Assembly (NCBI GenBank): GCA_028866275.1
Contig: JAGWIK010000005.1
Location: 42,201-106,200 of the forward strand
Reading direction: 5' to 3'
DNA: 64,000 nt
From: Alphaproteobacteria bacterium
Lineage (GTDB): Bacteria; Pseudomonadota; Alphaproteobacteria; UBA9219
Both the position numbers and the translations under genes were made by a program. The notes beneath the pieces were generated by a model, which had not been told where the DNA came from, did no database searches, and was given only the letters and a program-made list of their open reading frames with translations. Positions 62,526 to 64,000 of the stretch are shown here, piece after piece (position 1 is the first letter of the stretch; each line of letters starts with the position of its first letter).

Positions 62526-63226
62526 TCGGGCCGTGCCGCAGATACGGGCGGCGGGCCCGGGAATTGATGGCGGTGTTTTTGGGGTTGACCGTCATCCTGC
62601 CGGTCATTGTTTCGTCACCGGCCGCGGCGCATGCGCGGCACGAATCCACCCATGCGCATGGGCAGGCATCGCCTGAAAAATCCTTGGGCCGTTTCGACGC
62701 GTGGCAGGCCTATGTCATGATGCAGGGCGGCCAGAAGACATGTTACATGGTGACGACCAAGACGGTTCAAGCGGCGCGGTGGGCGCGGGCGCAGCCTTAC
62801 ATCATGATTACGCACCGGCCTGTCGAGGCCAGCACCGATGTTTTCAGCTATAACGCCGGAACGCGGCTTGATTCGGGCCGCGGCGCCGCGATACGTGTCG
62901 GGACGACAGATTTCGATTTGTTCGCCGTGCATGATGTCGCGTGGGCGCGGCTGGTGCAGACCGATCATGCCATTGCCGCGGCCCTGATAGGAAAAACGCA
63001 GCCGGCGGTTCCCTCGACCGTGCGGGTGACGGCGTGGCCGGATCGCGCGCATACCGCGGCCTTGGTCGATGTTTTCGATGTGACCGGCGCGCCCGCGGCT
63101 TATCATGCCATTGGCGTGGCGTGCGGGCTTATTCAGGAACGGCGTGCGCCCGCGCATCATCGCCACGCTCACCGTCAACCGGTTCACAGGGCGGCACCTC
63201 ACGACGCGGCGTTACCAAAATCTTAA
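62522..63226 (+). CDS. Invasion-associated locus B (IalB)-family periplasmic protein
   Basis: A 234-residue secreted protein with a signal peptide (about 1-36, ending PAAAHA). The core, WQAYVMMQGGQKTCYMVTTKT and ITHRPVEASTDVFSYNAG, then FAVHDVAWARLVQTDHAI, matches the IalB family, whose Bartonella member affects erythrocyte invasion; the molecular role is unknown. The C-terminus is His/Arg/Ala-rich and probably disordered. It overlaps the previous gene by ATGA. Confidence 0.82.
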   Translation: MIGPCRRYGRRARELMAVFLGLTVILPVIVSSPAAAHARHESTHAHGQASPEKSLGRFDAWQAYVMMQGGQKTCYMVTTKTVQAARWARAQPYIMITHRPVEASTDVFSYNAGTRLDSGRGAAIRVGTTDFDLFAVHDVAWARLVQTDHAIAAALIGKTQPAVPSTVRVTAWPDRAHTAALVDVFDVTGAPAAYHAIGVACGLIQERRAPAHHRHAHRQPVHRAAPHDAALPKS

Positions 63227-63250
63227 CGATGCGCCGCCAGAATACAGGAC

Positions 63251-63925
63251 ATGTCACCTTTTTCCGCGCGAAAGAAACGGGGTTTTACCCTGATCGAGCT
63301 GGCCATCGTTCTGGGCGTTGTCGCCTCGATACTGGGCGCGTTGTGGGCTTTGGTCGGCATTGCCCGGGAAAAAGCCAGGCTGGCGACGGCGATCGATGCC
63401 GTGACTTCAACCGCCGATAATGTGCAGGCGCTTTATGGTTCGGCCCCCGCGATTGCCGGCGGTTATACCGATCTTAACGGATCGCTGACGTCAATGTCGG
63501 GATTGGTGCATGCGGGTGTTTTTCCCGAGGCGTTGGTGCAAAAAACGATGACGACCTGTTCTTTTGGCGGCGGCGCGGAAAACTATGTCGCCAGCCCGTG
63601 GACGGCCTATAGCCCGTGCGGGGCTATACATGTCTGTGCATGGAATTATGTGGGAACGACGGTATGCCCGGCGACGTCGGCGGCGCGGGAACCTTATTTT
63701 GCGGTTGAAGTGACGCAGCTGGATTATGACGCCTGTACGGCGCTGGCGTCCAGCTTTGCCCCCAATGGCGGTACGACGCCGGTGGATATTTACATCAATG
63801 GCAGCGGCGTTGTCGCGGCAGGCGGCGCGTTGCCGGTGTCGGCGGCGATCGCGACCGGCAAATGCAGCAGCACGATGGCAAACACGGTCGATTTTGTTTA
63901 CCGGCTACGCCCGCAGGGTTATTAA
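63251..63925 (+). CDS. Type IV pilin (PilS-like major pilin)
   Basis: A 224-residue prepilin. The leader ends KKRG and is followed by FTLIELAIVLGVVASILGAL, the canonical type III signal with cleavage after Gly and Glu5 conserved. The mature part has several cysteines and a C-terminal beta-rich domain like PilS pilins of type IVB pili. It is close to the window edge, and further pilus genes may follow. The prepilin peptidase at 18659-19192 could process it. Confidence 0.85.
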   Translation: MSPFSARKKRGFTLIELAIVLGVVASILGALWALVGIAREKARLATAIDAVTSTADNVQALYGSAPAIAGGYTDLNGSLTSMSGLVHAGVFPEALVQKTMTTCSFGGGAENYVASPWTAYSPCGAIHVCAWNYVGTTVCPATSAAREPYFAVEVTQLDYDACTALASSFAPNGGTTPVDIYINGSGVVAAGGALPVSAAIATGKCSSTMANTVDFVYRLRPQGY

Positions 63926-64000
63926 AGGTTTTGCGGACACGCCGTTCTTGACCTTGGCGCGTAAAGGCGGTATTGCCGTGCCCCTTGGCCCCGGGATCAA
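63926..64000. other. Window end, no gene assigned
   Basis: Seventy-five bases after the pilin stop. A start codon (GTG near 63977) opens a frame to the window end, but this is too short to call. Confidence 0.3.

Noticed and set aside
1..64000. CRISPR arrays, rRNA or tRNA genes, insertion sequences and prophage
   Set aside because: No regularly spaced repeats, no recognisable tRNA or rRNA sequence and no transposase or phage protein were seen. tRNA detection by eye is limited.

Overview
This 64 kb window is chromosomal DNA from an alphaproteobacterium. I base this on a clear ctrA cell-cycle regulator, alphaproteobacterial families of unknown function (DUF1192, DUF465/YdcH, DUF2125, DUF2336, DUF882), the hemC-hemD-mitofilin-hemY cluster, the hemE-hemH-hemJ-rho order, IalB, and an apparent SAM-II riboswitch ahead of metA. 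A DotM/IcmP homologue and type IV pilin genes point to a lineage carrying a Dot/Icm-like (I-type) type IV secretion system. I cannot name the species or order from sequence alone. No rRNA, tRNA, CRISPR array, transposase or prophage was recognised.

Layout. 1-4.8 kb: a pseudokinase cut by the window edge, acs, and ppsR. 4.8-5.2 kb: an AT-rich, gene-free interval between ppsR and hemE with a perfect DnaA box, several weaker ones and two perfect TTAA-N7-TTAA CtrA boxes. This is the best candidate for the chromosomal replication origin. 5.2-10.7 kb: haem synthesis (hemE, hemH, hemJ), rho, a PCuAC-like protein and queH. 10.7-16.8 kb (minus strand): a polyprenyl diphosphate synthase, an unknown protein, DUF1192, hemY, a mitofilin-like protein, hemD and hemC. 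17-23.2 kb: DUF2336, a prepilin peptidase plus an atypical pilin-like protein, a 59-residue zinc ribbon, an ABC ATPase, a PAS-PAS-GGDEF diguanylate cyclase and an unknown protein. 23.3-27.7 kb: mnmG-rsmG-parA-parB with a parS-like site inside rsmG, the usual origin-proximal segregation locus. 27.8-29.6 kb: dotM and a small membrane protein, closed by a strong terminator. 29.6-41.3 kb: a Bax-inhibitor-1 homologue, metA under a SAM-II riboswitch with an intervening ACT-like small gene, gloB, a methyltransferase, aromatic amino acid genes split by an unrelated lower-GC gene, DUF2125, hslO, hpf, ptsN and tsaD. 41.4-47.8 kb: clpA, asnB, bpt, coaE, aroE. 47.9-54.9 kb: a degenerate response regulator, DUF882, pmbA, a penicillin-acylase-like enzyme, a glycosyltransferase and a PIG-L deacetylase. 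54.9-64 kb: rseP, DUF465, ctrA, dsbB, hisS, a divergent bifunctional penicillin-binding protein, IalB and a canonical type IV pilin.

The window joins replication control (oriC, CtrA), segregation (ParA, ParB, parS), haem synthesis (six genes in two blocks), protein quality control (ClpA, Bpt, Hsp33, RseP) and part of a dispersed secretion/pilus system. The points most worth following up are the origin with its CtrA boxes, the SAM-II/ACT-like/metA unit, an Irr-type palindrome upstream of parB, the dotM and pilin genes, and the divergent penicillin-binding protein.
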